From positions 1 to 64,000 of the IMG/VR virus record IMGVR_UViG_3300017971_000275: a DNA stretch of 64,000 nt; one strand, given 5' to 3'. Each line of letters starts with the position of its first letter. The first letter of the stretch is position 1. This DNA is from a virus. The translations under genes were made by a program, and so were the position numbers. A model generated the notes under the pieces. That model saw only the letters and a program-made list of their open reading frames with translations, did not search any database and had not been told where the DNA came from. Below, in pieces: positions 1-7,918 of this stretch.

Positions 1-111
1 GTTCCAGCAAAGCGCTATCGTCTGCAGGTCCTGGGCCATGCTTTAGTCTTCGAGCAAAAGGGAGAAGGGAAACTCCTAGAGGAAAAAGATGCCCTCCCAG
101 AAGAAATATAA
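1..111 (+). CDS. C-terminal end of an upstream gene (partial)
   Basis: An open frame runs in from the left edge and stops at TAA 109-111, giving 36 residues rich in Lys and Glu. It overlaps the next gene start by 23 nt, as is common in this compact region. No family is recognisable from the tail alone. Confidence 0.5.
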   Translation, partial: VPAKRYRLQVLGHALVFEQKGEGKLLEEKDALPEEI

Positions 112-622
112 AAGCTTTTTTGACATACCGTCTTTTACGCCATGGAGCGGTTACCTGGTTGATGTTTCGTGGGGGCATTTCCTGAAACACCTGGACCGTT
201 ACATTACCGAACACGAGGCGCAGCTGGATCCGGACTTTCAGAGAGCGCATGTTTGGACAGAGAAGCAGCAGATCGCTTACGTGGAATTCTGCCTGCGCGC
301 GGGACAGTCTGGCAATATTCTTCACTGGAATTGCCCAGGATGGATGGGAGACTTTCGCGGCCCAATGGTGCTGGTCGATGGGAAGCAGCGGGTGCAAGCC
401 ATCACCAGGTTTCTGACCGATGAGATCCCTGCATTTGGCCAGCTACGCTCAGAATACAAGGGGAACTTGATACACATTGCCACCAAGTTCCACGTCAACA
501 AGCTGGCCACCAGAGTGCAGGTTCTTCAGTGGTACCTGGAACTCAACGATGGGGGTGTCGTGCACACCAAGGATGAGCTCAATAAGGTGCGCAAACTGCT
601 AGAGCAGGAGAAAGGGAAGTAG
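89..622 (+). CDS. DUF262-like (GmrS/ParB-type N-terminal fold) phage protein
   Basis: 177 residues. The segment at about 46-56 (LDPDFQRAHVW) followed by VLVDGKQRVQAI at about 95-106 matches the DUF262 pattern of a P-x-F-Q-R motif and a D-G-x-Q-R motif, which in this family form a nucleotide-binding site related to ParB/Srx. Full DUF262 restriction proteins are much longer and carry an HNH partner domain; this one is only the N-terminal module, as often seen in phages. An AGAGGA Shine-Dalgarno lies just before the ATG. The biological role in phages is not known. Confidence 0.65.
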   Translation: MPSQKKYKSFFDIPSFTPWSGYLVDVSWGHFLKHLDRYITEHEAQLDPDFQRAHVWTEKQQIAYVEFCLRAGQSGNILHWNCPGWMGDFRGPMVLVDGKQRVQAITRFLTDEIPAFGQLRSEYKGNLIHIATKFHVNKLATRVQVLQWYLELNDGGVVHTKDELNKVRKLLEQEKGK

Positions 623-624
623 GC

Positions 625-1239
625 ATGGAGTACCACCAGTTCAAGTGTCCCTACTGCGGCAGGGAATTTAGCTGGGGAACTCTCCAAGAAGTTCTCCATT
701 CCTCCGTTACCCGAAGCAATGGGTATGGGCATTACTGCCTGCTGTGTGGTTACGACGACAGAAAACGAAAACACAGTAAAGGCCCCATCGAAAATCGTTG
801 GAGTGAGGATGAGCAGAGACGTGTAGAGAATGAAGGCGCCTACGCGCTATTCCGTAACGACCTCAAAGTCATGGATCTGTGGATACAAAAGCACAAGGCG
901 TACAAAGCCACCAATGCAAACACCCTACGTCGCCTAGACTACGAAGGGTGGTCGTTCCCAGATGCCGATCCTGTCTGCGATGGGACAGGACACTTTACGC
1001 CGCTACTTGTCACCAAGGATCAGGCTCTACGGGAAGCCGTGCGTCGTAATTCATTGGTTGCCGACAAGCTTATGGGCGCGGCAAAAGAGCTCCTTCAAGC
1101 GGCAGAGACTGTGGCGCCTGTGTTGTCCGATCATGTACAAGAATGGATCAAGATCCGGCAGATAGCAAAATGGGCAAACGAAACCAGCCATGGAGAGGCC
1201 GCTGCTGAAGTGCTTAAGATTCTGGATAAGAAAGTATGA
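625..1239 (+). CDS. Zinc-ribbon protein of unknown function
   Basis: 204 residues. Cys pairs CPYCG (residues about 8-12) and CLLCG (about 38-42) form a treble-clef or ribbon-type zinc site. The remaining two thirds is charged and mostly helical, ending in KILDKKV. It starts 3 nt after the previous stop and overlaps the next ATG in an ATGA, so translation is probably coupled. No enzyme motif is seen. Confidence 0.6.
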   Translation: MEYHQFKCPYCGREFSWGTLQEVLHSSVTRSNGYGHYCLLCGYDDRKRKHSKGPIENRWSEDEQRRVENEGAYALFRNDLKVMDLWIQKHKAYKATNANTLRRLDYEGWSFPDADPVCDGTGHFTPLLVTKDQALREAVRRNSLVADKLMGAAKELLQAAETVAPVLSDHVQEWIKIRQIAKWANETSHGEAAAEVLKILDKKV

Positions 1240-1514
1240 GGGAGCTGCTACGCATAGCGAAAAGTTGGGATGCACTCTCCAATAAAATGGAGAAGTGCCC
1301 AACATGTGGCCTGCAGTTTCTTCTGGTTAAGGACCACGAACTTGATCTGGAAGTCGTCCCTTCCAATGAGAAACGCGTCTTCTTGATTTTTAGGGATCCT
1401 ACTGGAGCTCTGCATGCGCATTATGTGCCCTACTCGCAAGGAGAGCGCGAAGAGATTCCAGACAGCTATGGTTTTGTTGGACACGATTGCTTTTTTGAAA
1501 GAGAACACACATGA
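1236..1514 (+). CDS. Small protein with one CxxC pair
   Basis: 92 residues starting in an ATGA overlap. A CPTC pair sits at about residue 21 and a lone Cys near the C-terminus; a second pair is missing, so a complete zinc site is uncertain. The body is mixed sheet and loop. Function unknown. Confidence 0.55.
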   Translation: MRELLRIAKSWDALSNKMEKCPTCGLQFLLVKDHELDLEVVPSNEKRVFLIFRDPTGALHAHYVPYSQGEREEIPDSYGFVGHDCFFEREHT

Positions 1515-1702
1515 AATACGGAATCAAAACACTCGGACACACAGCCGAACTTCATCTCGGGAAGAGAGAGTTGGTACCGGTCGCCTGCCCCAAGTGTGGA
1601 AAAGTAGTCAAAGTCTACAAACCTGTTATTGAGCTGCCACTTGTCTGTGTTGAGTGCAAGCACTTCTACACTAGAAAGCCCGAAGAGTCAGAAGATACCT
1701 AG
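1511..1702 (+). CDS. Zinc-ribbon miniprotein
   Basis: 63 residues with CPKCG at about 27-31 and CVEC at about 49-52, separated by a beta-hairpin-like stretch, a complete two-knuckle zinc ribbon. The segment from the first pair through CKHFY is clearly similar to the C-terminal end of the gene at 2037-2465 (CPNCK...CGNCKHFF), so the two are probable duplicates. Starts in an ATGA overlap. Confidence 0.6.
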   Translation: MKYGIKTLGHTAELHLGKRELVPVACPKCGKVVKVYKPVIELPLVCVECKHFYTRKPEESEDT

Positions 1703-1714
1703 GGGGTTGGATTC

Positions 1715-2191
1715 ATGTCGACTAAGCCACTCAAGATGCGCCTGGTGATCAACGAGCGTGACTCTGGGCTGCTCGCTTACCTGACGGAGTACGGCATCGA
1801 GCACCTCCGAGATAAAGAGATCGGTGTTGAGGTAACTATTCCACCCGAGCTCCAAAAACACATCTCACCCAACGAGCTGATGCTTCACGTGGAGCAGATG
1901 ATACGGCGCCACATGGTAAATGCCATGCAGATGGAGGCCAACAAGCACATGACCTACACACACACATCGCTGCCATCTACGATCCCTGGCCCTTATCTTG
2001 GAAGCCTGGGGAGTGGCCAGAAGATAAGGAGGAAGAATGAAAATCTGGATCGGGCTACCATTGCCCACAGTATATGGGGATGCCGCCAGTCCTGGTATCA
2101 GTGCACAAGTCACCAAGCCTACAGGAGAGCTCACCGAAAGCCCTACAGGGCTAATAGACGTAGCTCGGGGGAAATGCTGGGCCCAGGTTGA
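1715..2191 (+). CDS. Hypothetical protein, possibly frameshifted at its 3' end
   Basis: 158-residue frame with a good RBS. The first 105 residues look like a normal soluble protein (acidic/hydrophobic alternation, helix around HISPNELMLHVEQMI). The last 50 residues are Arg/Ser/Trp-rich and lie wholly inside the next gene, which has its own strong AAGGAGG site at about 2025. The natural stop was probably near 2035 and has been lost by an indel, or the overlap is genuine. Function unknown. Confidence 0.45.
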   Translation: MSTKPLKMRLVINERDSGLLAYLTEYGIEHLRDKEIGVEVTIPPELQKHISPNELMLHVEQMIRRHMVNAMQMEANKHMTYTHTSLPSTIPGPYLGSLGSGQKIRRKNENLDRATIAHSIWGCRQSWYQCTSHQAYRRAHRKPYRANRRSSGEMLGPG

Positions 2192-2465
2192 GCTCGAAGG
2201 AATCGACGAGCGTCTGGGCAAAGGGGCTGCGTACGAGGACCGCCGCAAGTTCACCAAGGGCCACACCGCAAGCCGGCCCCCTCTTTCTAGGGGTCTTAGT
2301 GCACGGCGCTCTGCTTCTTCTGTATGGGAGAGTACTATTTGGGTCTGCTGCCCGAATTGCAAACGCGGAGTGGAGGTCGTGAAGGAGGTTATGGACAAGA
2401 AGCTTGTGTGCGGAAACTGCAAGCATTTCTTCTCAGTAGATGAGAACTGCTGGGTAAAAAAGTAA
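2037..2465 (+). CDS. Protein with C-terminal zinc ribbon
   Basis: 142 residues starting after a strong AAGGAGG RBS inside the previous frame. The N-terminal half is Ser/Thr/Pro/Gly-rich and probably disordered. The C-terminal 50 residues hold CCPNC and CGNC pairs, with the same CKHF ending as the 1511-1702 protein. Function unknown. Confidence 0.55.
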   Translation: MKIWIGLPLPTVYGDAASPGISAQVTKPTGELTESPTGLIDVARGKCWAQVELEGIDERLGKGAAYEDRRKFTKGHTASRPPLSRGLSARRSASSVWESTIWVCCPNCKRGVEVVKEVMDKKLVCGNCKHFFSVDENCWVKK

Positions 2466-2474
2466 GGTACATCA

Positions 2475-2506
2475 TATAAAAATAGGAAGAAGTGAACCTC
2501 GTTCAC
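2475..2506 (+). promoter_or_regulatory. Putative promoter -10 and perfect palindrome before the MBL gene
   Basis: TATAAA at 2475-2480 is followed by the inverted repeat GTGAAC (2492-2497), CTC, GTTCAC (2501-2506). It sits about 45 nt upstream of the ATG at 2548. The arrangement fits an operator or leader hairpin; no good -35 is visible. Confidence 0.35.
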
Positions 2507-2547
2507 GTATTACCGCATGCCCTGATATTCCAGCAAGGAGGCACCCC

Positions 2548-3339
2548 ATGAAATTGACATTCCTCGGCACAGGACATGCCACCACCATCAAAAATTTCCA
2601 CACCAACATGCTGATGGAGTTTGCCGATGGCTATCGGATGCTCATCGACTGTGGTGGCGATATGCGCCGCGCACTACACGCAGCCGATTTCACACACCTC
2701 GACATCAACGCGGTGTACATCAGCCATCTACATGCTGACCATGTTGGTGGTATGGAGGACCTAGCCTTCCAAACGTACTTCGACCCTCGCTACCACGGTA
2801 AACCCGTGCTGTATGTCAGTGAGGCGCTCCAAGATGACATGTGGGGCCGCTCCCTAAGCGCGGGCTTGGGGTCACTCCAAGGGCAGCGCTGTACCCTAGA
2901 CACGTACTTCGACGTGCGGCCCATCACGAAGAATGAGAGCTTCATCGTACACGGCATTAAATTCCGCCCAGTCCAGACTATCCACTACGTCGACGGCTAC
3001 ACCTTCGCCCTCTCCTTCGGGCTGTTTTTTGAGGTGGGTGGTGAGCGCGTGTTCCTGACCACTGATACACAGTTCGCACCAAACCAAATCCAAGAGTTTT
3101 ACAGCCAGGCTACGATGATCGTACATGATGCCGAGTGCCTCCCATTCAAGAGTGGGGTACACGCCCACTTCGACGAGCTCACCACACTAGATCCAGAAAC
3201 CAAAGCGAAGATGTACCTGGCGCACTACCAGGATTTCGTGATCGATGATCCAGAGTGGAAAGCCAAAGCTGAGGCGGCCGGCTTCCGGGGGTTCATTCCG
3301 CAGGGAACAGTCTTCGAGTTTAATGAGGAGGATGTATGA
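2548..3339 (+). CDS. MBL-fold metallohydrolase
   Basis: 263 residues. The metallo-beta-lactamase motif HLHADH is at residues 60-65 after the opening strand MKLTFLGTG. Further ligand candidates are D (FLTTDTQ) near 175 and late His residues (VHAHFDE, YLAHYQD). Length and opening resemble RNase Z/PhnP-like hydrolases that act on phosphodiesters. Substrate unknown; a cyclic nucleotide or RNA phosphodiester is possible. RBS AAGGAGG. Overlaps the next gene by ATGA. Confidence 0.75.
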   Translation: MKLTFLGTGHATTIKNFHTNMLMEFADGYRMLIDCGGDMRRALHAADFTHLDINAVYISHLHADHVGGMEDLAFQTYFDPRYHGKPVLYVSEALQDDMWGRSLSAGLGSLQGQRCTLDTYFDVRPITKNESFIVHGIKFRPVQTIHYVDGYTFALSFGLFFEVGGERVFLTTDTQFAPNQIQEFYSQATMIVHDAECLPFKSGVHAHFDELTTLDPETKAKMYLAHYQDFVIDDPEWKAKAEAAGFRGFIPQGTVFEFNEEDV

Positions 3340-3956
3340 GGTACATGGTTTTTGATGTGGAGTCCATTGGGCTGTATGGCCCCCCGTTTGCTTTCGGGTA
3401 TGTTGTGGTAGATGGCAATGGAAAAGAACTGTCAAAGGGGTTTGAGTGCGTTTCCTCTCTGGACGCTCTGCTCTTAGCGCACGAGGAATGGGAAAAGCTC
3501 GGATTTCGTGTTGCGCTACAAGACCTCAAATGGGTGCGACGCCACGTGCTCCCAGCGTTACAAAAGGTGGATTTTCGGTCCTCCGACGCATTCGTGACAT
3601 CAGTGCGTTATAAATCTCAGTTAGAGAAGATTGTGCGCATGTTCGTGCTGTGCCAGAAAACTGAGTTCCGTAAGTTCGGGCACATGACGCTGGCAGCAGA
3701 TTGCCAGTACCCAGTGGAAGCGAACTTCCTGCGCACAGTGATGGCAGTAGAGCATAGCTACAACATGGACCGTAGCCCGTACCCAGTACATGAAGTGGCA
3801 ACCGCTCTTCATGCAGCCGGCATGGATCCCTTCAAAACCTACTCTCGCCTGAAAAACGAAAAGCCAGAGCACCACCCATTGATGGATGCTCGCCAAAGCG
3901 CACGGCTCTTCATCAAAGCTCTACGCAGCTGCCGAGCTAAAAGGTCACGGAAGTAA
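3336..3956 (+). CDS. DEDDh 3'-5' exonuclease (DnaQ-like)
   Basis: 206 residues. Exo I motif FDVES places D7 and E9; a central Asp lies in TLAADCQYP; the Exo III region EHHPLMDAR near 178-186 gives the His and final Asp of the DEDDh type. It stands alone, not fused to a polymerase, so proofreading in trans or nucleic-acid trimming are the likely roles. Tight ATGA coupling with the MBL hydrolase suggests the two act together on nucleic acid. Confidence 0.65.
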   Translation: MRYMVFDVESIGLYGPPFAFGYVVVDGNGKELSKGFECVSSLDALLLAHEEWEKLGFRVALQDLKWVRRHVLPALQKVDFRSSDAFVTSVRYKSQLEKIVRMFVLCQKTEFRKFGHMTLAADCQYPVEANFLRTVMAVEHSYNMDRSPYPVHEVATALHAAGMDPFKTYSRLKNEKPEHHPLMDARQSARLFIKALRSCRAKRSRK

Positions 3957-4225
3957 TGCGGACGCTGATCATAGTGGATGACATTCAACGAACCCTGAAG
4001 GTGCTGGAGACGCCTAGTGGAACCTTCATCCACATCATCTGCCCGAAGTGTAACGATCACAACCACGTCGAGTATTTTCATGTCGGGGAGGAATCCTGGA
4101 AAATCTTCTGCCGGCAATGCTGCCTTGAATCTCTGTTGGCGTTCGATCACCATTCTGCGAAGTACGTTTGGAGGCCATACCGAGAGTACGATGCAGAGGG
4201 TAAGCTAGTCCACCATCATCGATAG
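3956..4225 (+). CDS. Zinc-finger miniprotein
   Basis: 89 residues, start overlapping the previous stop (TAATG). CPKC at about 24-27 and CRQC at about 48-51 make one zinc knuckle pair. The N-terminal third is a short beta meander. Function unknown. Confidence 0.55.
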   Translation: MRTLIIVDDIQRTLKVLETPSGTFIHIICPKCNDHNHVEYFHVGEESWKIFCRQCCLESLLAFDHHSAKYVWRPYREYDAEGKLVHHHR

Positions 4226-4254
4226 CGCTTCTCCTTCAGATCCACAATTAAAAC

Positions 4255-4263
4255 TGTAAAATA
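4255..4263 (+). promoter_or_regulatory. TGTAAAATA leader motif
   Basis: TGTAAAATA about 45 nt before the endolysin gene; the same string recurs before other genes (see findings). Possibly a phage promoter element. Confidence 0.35.
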
Positions 4264-4305
4264 GGGGAGATGGATCAACCCACACAAGACAGGAGTGCAT
4301 AGATC

Positions 4306-5220
4306 ATGGAGACCTTATGGTACAGAGCAGGCAATCTGATGACTGGGCTGGCGGTGCAGCGCTTTCAAGAGCACGCTGAGGTAGTCATCGATGATCCCCA
4401 ATGGCTGGAAACGCATGGCACAAAAGCGGGGAATGACGGGTATTTCGGAAAGGATTCCGATAAGTTAGCCCGCTTGGTGCAAGATAAGCTGGGGCTGTAC
4501 GTTGATGGCGTGGTGGGGGAGAACACCTGGAAAGCTATTTACAAGCACCTCGACCTATCGGATCCCACAGAGCCAAAGGTCTACACCGCCGACAACGGTG
4601 TAAAAGTTATCGACGGCCGGGAGATCTGGACTCCCGTCAAGAAGTTTGGCGGAACCTACCGTCCCTGGACAGGCGACGACAAAAACAGGATCCGCGGAGT
4701 GATGCTCCACCAAACAGGCTGCTGGATGCCGGAAAAGGTTTCCACGTGGAAAACCATTAACGCGCACTGTGGTATTACCCGCGAGGGCACACTCATCCTG
4801 ATGTTCGATTTCTCGATGCTCATTTGGCACGGGAATGACCTCACGAGACCCACCATTGGGATCGAGGTCGGAGGTCTATTCGAGGGCCTAGAGGGGCACA
4901 GTAACACCGTGTGGCCAAAGGGCGCCAAGACCTACGAGTTCAATGAGGCGCAGCTCAAAGCTACTGATACCCTTTTCGACGTCATCAAAGCGGAATTCGA
5001 GAAGCACGGTGGAACGTGGGAAGTGGTCTATGCGCACCGGCAGAGCCATGACTGGCGTATGAGCGATCCAGGTGAAACCATCTGGAAGCAGGTAGGCATC
5101 CCGTGGATCAAAAAACTCGGTGCCACTGATGGTGGCAAGGACTTCTGTGTAGGATCCGGGCATCCCATTCCCGAGGAGTGGAATCCAGAGTACGTGGGAA
5201 ATAAATTCTGGGCTGGTTGA
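4306..5220 (+). CDS. Endolysin: peptidoglycan-binding domain plus N-acetylmuramoyl-L-alanine amidase
   Basis: 304 residues. Residues about 15-85 form a PG_binding_1-like module (FGKDSDKLARLVQ, then GVVGENTWKAIYKHL). Residues about 125-265 are an Amidase_2 domain: zinc ligands H135 (GVMLHQTG), H244 (VYAHRQS) and D254 (MSDPG) are all present, with the conserved GIEVGG strand between. It would cleave the lactyl-amide bond between MurNAc and the stem peptide. No signal peptide, so release needs a holin or similar. It is preceded by an unlinked leader carrying TGTAAAATA and a CAGGAG-like RBS. Confidence 0.85.
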   Translation: METLWYRAGNLMTGLAVQRFQEHAEVVIDDPQWLETHGTKAGNDGYFGKDSDKLARLVQDKLGLYVDGVVGENTWKAIYKHLDLSDPTEPKVYTADNGVKVIDGREIWTPVKKFGGTYRPWTGDDKNRIRGVMLHQTGCWMPEKVSTWKTINAHCGITREGTLILMFDFSMLIWHGNDLTRPTIGIEVGGLFEGLEGHSNTVWPKGAKTYEFNEAQLKATDTLFDVIKAEFEKHGGTWEVVYAHRQSHDWRMSDPGETIWKQVGIPWIKKLGATDGGKDFCVGSGHPIPEEWNPEYVGNKFWAG

Positions 5221-5251
5221 TCTGCGCATTGATCGCAGGAGACGCACTAAT

Positions 5252-5518
5252 ATGGGAACGAACGGGAAGGTGCGCTACCGTGTTAGGATCAAACGACGTA
5301 AAGGTGCACCCCGCTTTGCGGAAACCACCGTGCCTATGACCAGCAAGCTCTCCTGCGATCGATGCGGAGGCGACCATAAAATCTGGGCTCTTGTAGTCAC
5401 GGAGACTGTAGAGGGAAAAGAAAAACGGTCCGCCACCGTCTGCCGGGCTTGTATAGCAAAGATGATCCGACAGGAACTTCTGATCCAGGATACCAAACCT
5501 TCTCCCGACGCTAACTAA
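5252..5518 (+). CDS. Basic zinc-finger miniprotein
   Basis: 88 residues. Lys/Arg-rich N-terminus, then CDRCG (about 35-39) and CRAC (about 64-67), a single zinc site. It follows the endolysin by 31 nt. The positive charge suggests nucleic-acid binding but no family is recognised. Confidence 0.55.
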   Translation: MGTNGKVRYRVRIKRRKGAPRFAETTVPMTSKLSCDRCGGDHKIWALVVTETVEGKEKRSATVCRACIAKMIRQELLIQDTKPSPDAN

Positions 5519-5520
5519 AC

Positions 5521-5550
5521 TTGACATAGTAGTAAGATGCAGATTATAGT
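5521..5550 (+). promoter_or_regulatory. Sigma70-like promoter
   Basis: TTGACA at 5521-5526, an 18-nt spacer, then TATAGT at 5545-5550. It lies across the start of the 37-residue peptide gene, so it would serve the ATPase gene at 5653 rather than the peptide. Confidence 0.45.
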
Positions 5551-5650
5551 AGTGTTGTTGACCTTGCTGGTCATTCTTATTGTGATTGCTCCCATCGTAC
5601 TCGTGATGGTGAGTTACGACGGAAGCGAAGAAGACCACGACGAGCTCTAA
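5537..5650 (+). CDS. 37-residue single-pass membrane peptide
   Basis: A short frame from ATG 5537 to TAA 5648-5650. It starts with about 24 hydrophobic residues (Ile/Val/Leu-rich) followed by an acidic tail ending in EEDHDEL. The shape is that of a small phage inner-membrane peptide next to the endolysin, so a holin-like or regulatory role is conceivable. Its RBS is weak and a promoter overlaps the start, so expression would rely on upstream transcripts. Confidence 0.4.
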   Translation: MQIIVVLLTLLVILIVIAPIVLVMVSYDGSEEDHDEL

Positions 5651-5652
5651 TC

Positions 5653-6489
5653 ATGATTACTAAACTGCAAGTGACTGGGCCCAAACACACGCCGGTGGAA
5701 TGGTGGGACAAAGTCTTCCCCAAGAAAAAGACCTGGACATTTAAAGAGGGCGTCAACATTTTATGGGGACCCAACGGTTCAGGTAAAACGACTATCCTCA
5801 AACTCCTTGCCAGGATGATGCACTGCGACCAAGGCGGCATTTCTACGGTCACACATACATCAGTGGGCGTACTGGCTGGGAAACATAAATGGTCGGATGC
5901 AAAACCTAAACTTGGGGTAAAAGTGGAGCATGACGGAAAACCAGTAGTCTTCTACGATCCTCACGCACAAGTAGGGTTGGATTGCGGAGGCAGCGCGTTT
6001 GACTGGGACTTCGGTATGGAAGGCATCCAGAATGCGATGATGAAGGGATCCTCCGGCGAGCTTGCTATGGCTCGGTTCAACTCAGTCATGCAGAGGATCG
6101 GGGAAGAAATAGAAGTAAAGGTCCCTACAAAGAATCCGGATGACTGGACCAAGCTTGCGCTGGGTGCGCTCCAGCCTGCTATCGAGGAAGGGCAACGCAC
6201 CATTTTAATGGATGAGCCCGACGCCAATTTGGATTGGCGGATAAAATTGATGATGTGGGACTGGATTAGCGGTCTGCGCAGAAAAGAAGGGGCTGCTCCT
6301 GTCCAATTCATTATTGCGACGCACTCTCCGATGGCACTAAGGGTGAAGAACGCGCACTACATCGAAATGAAAAAGGGCTACAAAAGTATGGCTATCGGGG
6401 TGCTGAAGATAGCGGGACTGTGGACTGATGAACACGAGAATTCCGAAGTCAAAAAAGAAAAAGAAGAAAGCAAGTCAACGCAAAAGTAA
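5653..6489 (+). CDS. ABC-type/AAA ATPase (RecF/OLD-like)
   Basis: 278 residues. Walker A GPNGSGKT at 39-46, an ABC-signature-like SSGELAMA at about 133-140, Walker B ILMDEPD at 184-190 and switch ATHSPMA at 222-228. There is no membrane segment and no coiled-coil arm long enough for SMC. It resembles stand-alone AAA_15/AAA_21 ATPases used in DNA repair or defence. The C-terminal 20 residues are Lys/Glu/Ser repeats. Partner unknown. Confidence 0.7.
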   Translation: MITKLQVTGPKHTPVEWWDKVFPKKKTWTFKEGVNILWGPNGSGKTTILKLLARMMHCDQGGISTVTHTSVGVLAGKHKWSDAKPKLGVKVEHDGKPVVFYDPHAQVGLDCGGSAFDWDFGMEGIQNAMMKGSSGELAMARFNSVMQRIGEEIEVKVPTKNPDDWTKLALGALQPAIEEGQRTILMDEPDANLDWRIKLMMWDWISGLRRKEGAAPVQFIIATHSPMALRVKNAHYIEMKKGYKSMAIGVLKIAGLWTDEHENSEVKKEKEESKSTQK

Positions 6490-6496
6490 GGAGGTC

Positions 6497-6586
6497 ATGT
6501 GCCCTAGTTGCATGGTGGTCCTTGACTTTCCTGAAACAGTGGTGGTGGTAGAATGCCCCAGTTGTGGCACAGTGTTCCACTGCTAG
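6497..6586 (+). CDS. 29-residue zinc-ribbon micropeptide
   Basis: ATG 6497 to TAG 6584-6586, preceded by a very strong AAGGAGG RBS that overlaps the end of the ATPase gene. The peptide begins MCPSC and repeats CPSCG near its C-terminus, making a complete four-Cys zinc site on a hairpin and little else. The strong RBS and the two perfect CxxC pairs argue that it is real. Confidence 0.5.
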   Translation: MCPSCMVVLDFPETVVVVECPSCGTVFHC

Positions 6587-6593
6587 GCAAAAC

Positions 6594-6601
6594 TGTAAAT
6601 A
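6594..6601 (+). promoter_or_regulatory. TGTAAATA leader motif
   Basis: A variant of the TGTAAAATA motif, 54 nt before the lipoprotein gene and embedded in an AT-rich stretch. Confidence 0.25.
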
Positions 6602-6654
6602 TATTACTGTATGGCGGAGAAAGCTCACCCATAAAAACCGATAAGGAGAAAATC

Positions 6655-6888
6655 ATGAAGGCGCTATTGGCAACCCTGGCGGCTGTAGGCATGTTGGCCG
6701 CGTGCAATCCCTGCAAGCCTGGGGAATCTCGTTGCAATGGATCGGTGGTGGAAATCTGCCGTCCAGACAAAAAATGGAGTAAGGTCCAGGACTGCTCCAA
6801 GCTCAAGCGCACCGGCGGCAAAGAATTCAAGTGTTGCTGTCGCGAAAAGTCCGACAAAACCAAGTGCTCCTGCAGCGCTGTGAAGTAA
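6655..6888 (+). CDS. Cys-rich lipoprotein
   Basis: 77 residues from the ATG at 6655 (AAGGAG RBS at 6642). A short signal peptide MKALLATLAAVGMLAAC ends in a lipobox with Cys17 as the lipidation site. The mature part holds about ten more Cys, including a CCC run, and is Lys-rich. Phage lipoproteins of this size often block superinfection or assist lysis; nothing in the sequence decides between these. A longer in-frame start upstream lacks an RBS. Confidence 0.65.
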   Translation: MKALLATLAAVGMLAACNPCKPGESRCNGSVVEICRPDKKWSKVQDCSKLKRTGGKEFKCCCREKSDKTKCSCSAVK

Positions 6889-6901
6889 AGGGGGTTACAC
6901 A

Positions 6902-7504
6902 ATGTCGACGCAAATCACCCCTGAGCTCGTCAAGGAATTCTGGAAAGACGCTCTGAAAGAATTCGGTGCCAAGTCCGTGGACAAAAACGATAGCGGTTTC
7001 ATGAAAAGCATTGGCTGGTTCTTGGACGCTATCAACGTGCTGGACAAGGACGATTTCCTCGAAAACTTCACGACCACCATTTTCACCACCATCTACCGTC
7101 CGTTCGAGATCGGAAACGAAGACGACGGTTGGGATCTGTGGCACCAGATCACTATCTGCGTTCACGAGCTAGTACACGTGATGCAGTACAAAGATGACCC
7201 CATTGGATTCACGTTTTCTTACGTGGCCAGCAAAAGCTCCAGGTCTGATTACGAAGCCAAGGCGTACGCTGCCGACATGGAGATGCACCACTGGCGCTAC
7301 GGTACCATCTACAACATCGAACGCCGGATGCAGTCGCTCAAGAGCTATGGCGTAGACCAAGAGCATATCGACTTCGCCATTCAAGTGCTGGAGAGCATTA
7401 GTGAGACTGTGCTGGAAGGCGCCACTATTAATGATGTAGCCGCGTGGGCCATGGACTGGCTCGAAGCGAAGGGGGTAGAAGGGGTAGGATCGGTTAACCA
7501 ATGA
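6902..7504 (+). CDS. HExxH (zincin-like) putative metallopeptidase
   Basis: 200 residues. HELVH at 88-92 is a zincin motif inside a helix (TICVHELVHVMQYKDD), and an acidic residue in SDYEAKAYAAD about 20 residues later could be the third zinc ligand. No signal peptide, so it would act in the cytoplasm or be packaged. Similar small proteins with HExxH helices are annotated as DUF domains; the substrate is unknown. Confidence 0.55.
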   Translation: MSTQITPELVKEFWKDALKEFGAKSVDKNDSGFMKSIGWFLDAINVLDKDDFLENFTTTIFTTIYRPFEIGNEDDGWDLWHQITICVHELVHVMQYKDDPIGFTFSYVASKSSRSDYEAKAYAADMEMHHWRYGTIYNIERRMQSLKSYGVDQEHIDFAIQVLESISETVLEGATINDVAAWAMDWLEAKGVEGVGSVNQ

Positions 7505-7830
7505 GCACGATATCCAGAGACCAGCCATTCTTTTGCCCGCACTGCTGCTTCTCAAAAGGGAGATTACGTGCGCTCGTTACGCTATTAGATTCCTACTACA
7601 AAAAGCCGGAGGACGGCAAGAGCTTAGAGCTTGCCAAAGGGCCTATTTGCCCCGATTGCGAGCAGGAGTGGAGAGGAGATGGTGCCATCGCACTCGAAGA
7701 ATTACTGGAAGCGCGGCTAAACATAGACGCCTGTGCCGACGCGTATAAAAATAGAGAAAGGCTTCGAGCGGATATAGAGCGCGTGCGCGACCGACGTCGG
7801 CTTCGGGAAAAACGTGAACGCAAAAAATGA
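7501..7830 (+). CDS. Zinc-ribbon protein with basic helical tail
   Basis: 109 residues, ATGA overlap with the previous gene. CPHCC at about 12-16 and CPDC at about 50-53 form a zinc site. The C-terminal 35 residues are Arg/Lys/Glu helix ending in KRERKK. Possible nucleic-acid binding; function unknown. Confidence 0.55.
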   Translation: MSTISRDQPFFCPHCCFSKGRLRALVTLLDSYYKKPEDGKSLELAKGPICPDCEQEWRGDGAIALEELLEARLNIDACADAYKNRERLRADIERVRDRRRLREKRERKK

Positions 7831-7849
7831 CCACGGATACCTCCCAACC

Positions 7850-7879
7850 TTGACAACGCAACAGGGCCGGTATTATACT
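7850..7879 (+). promoter_or_regulatory. Strong sigma70-type promoter
   Basis: TTGACA 7850-7855, 18-nt spacer, TATACT 7874-7879, about 40 nt before the ATG at 7919. It is one of the clearest host-type promoters in the window and fixes the start of the next gene. Confidence 0.7.
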
Positions 7880-7918
7880 AGCGGGGACAAAAAGAACAGA
7901 AACAGGAGATCTAAATCC

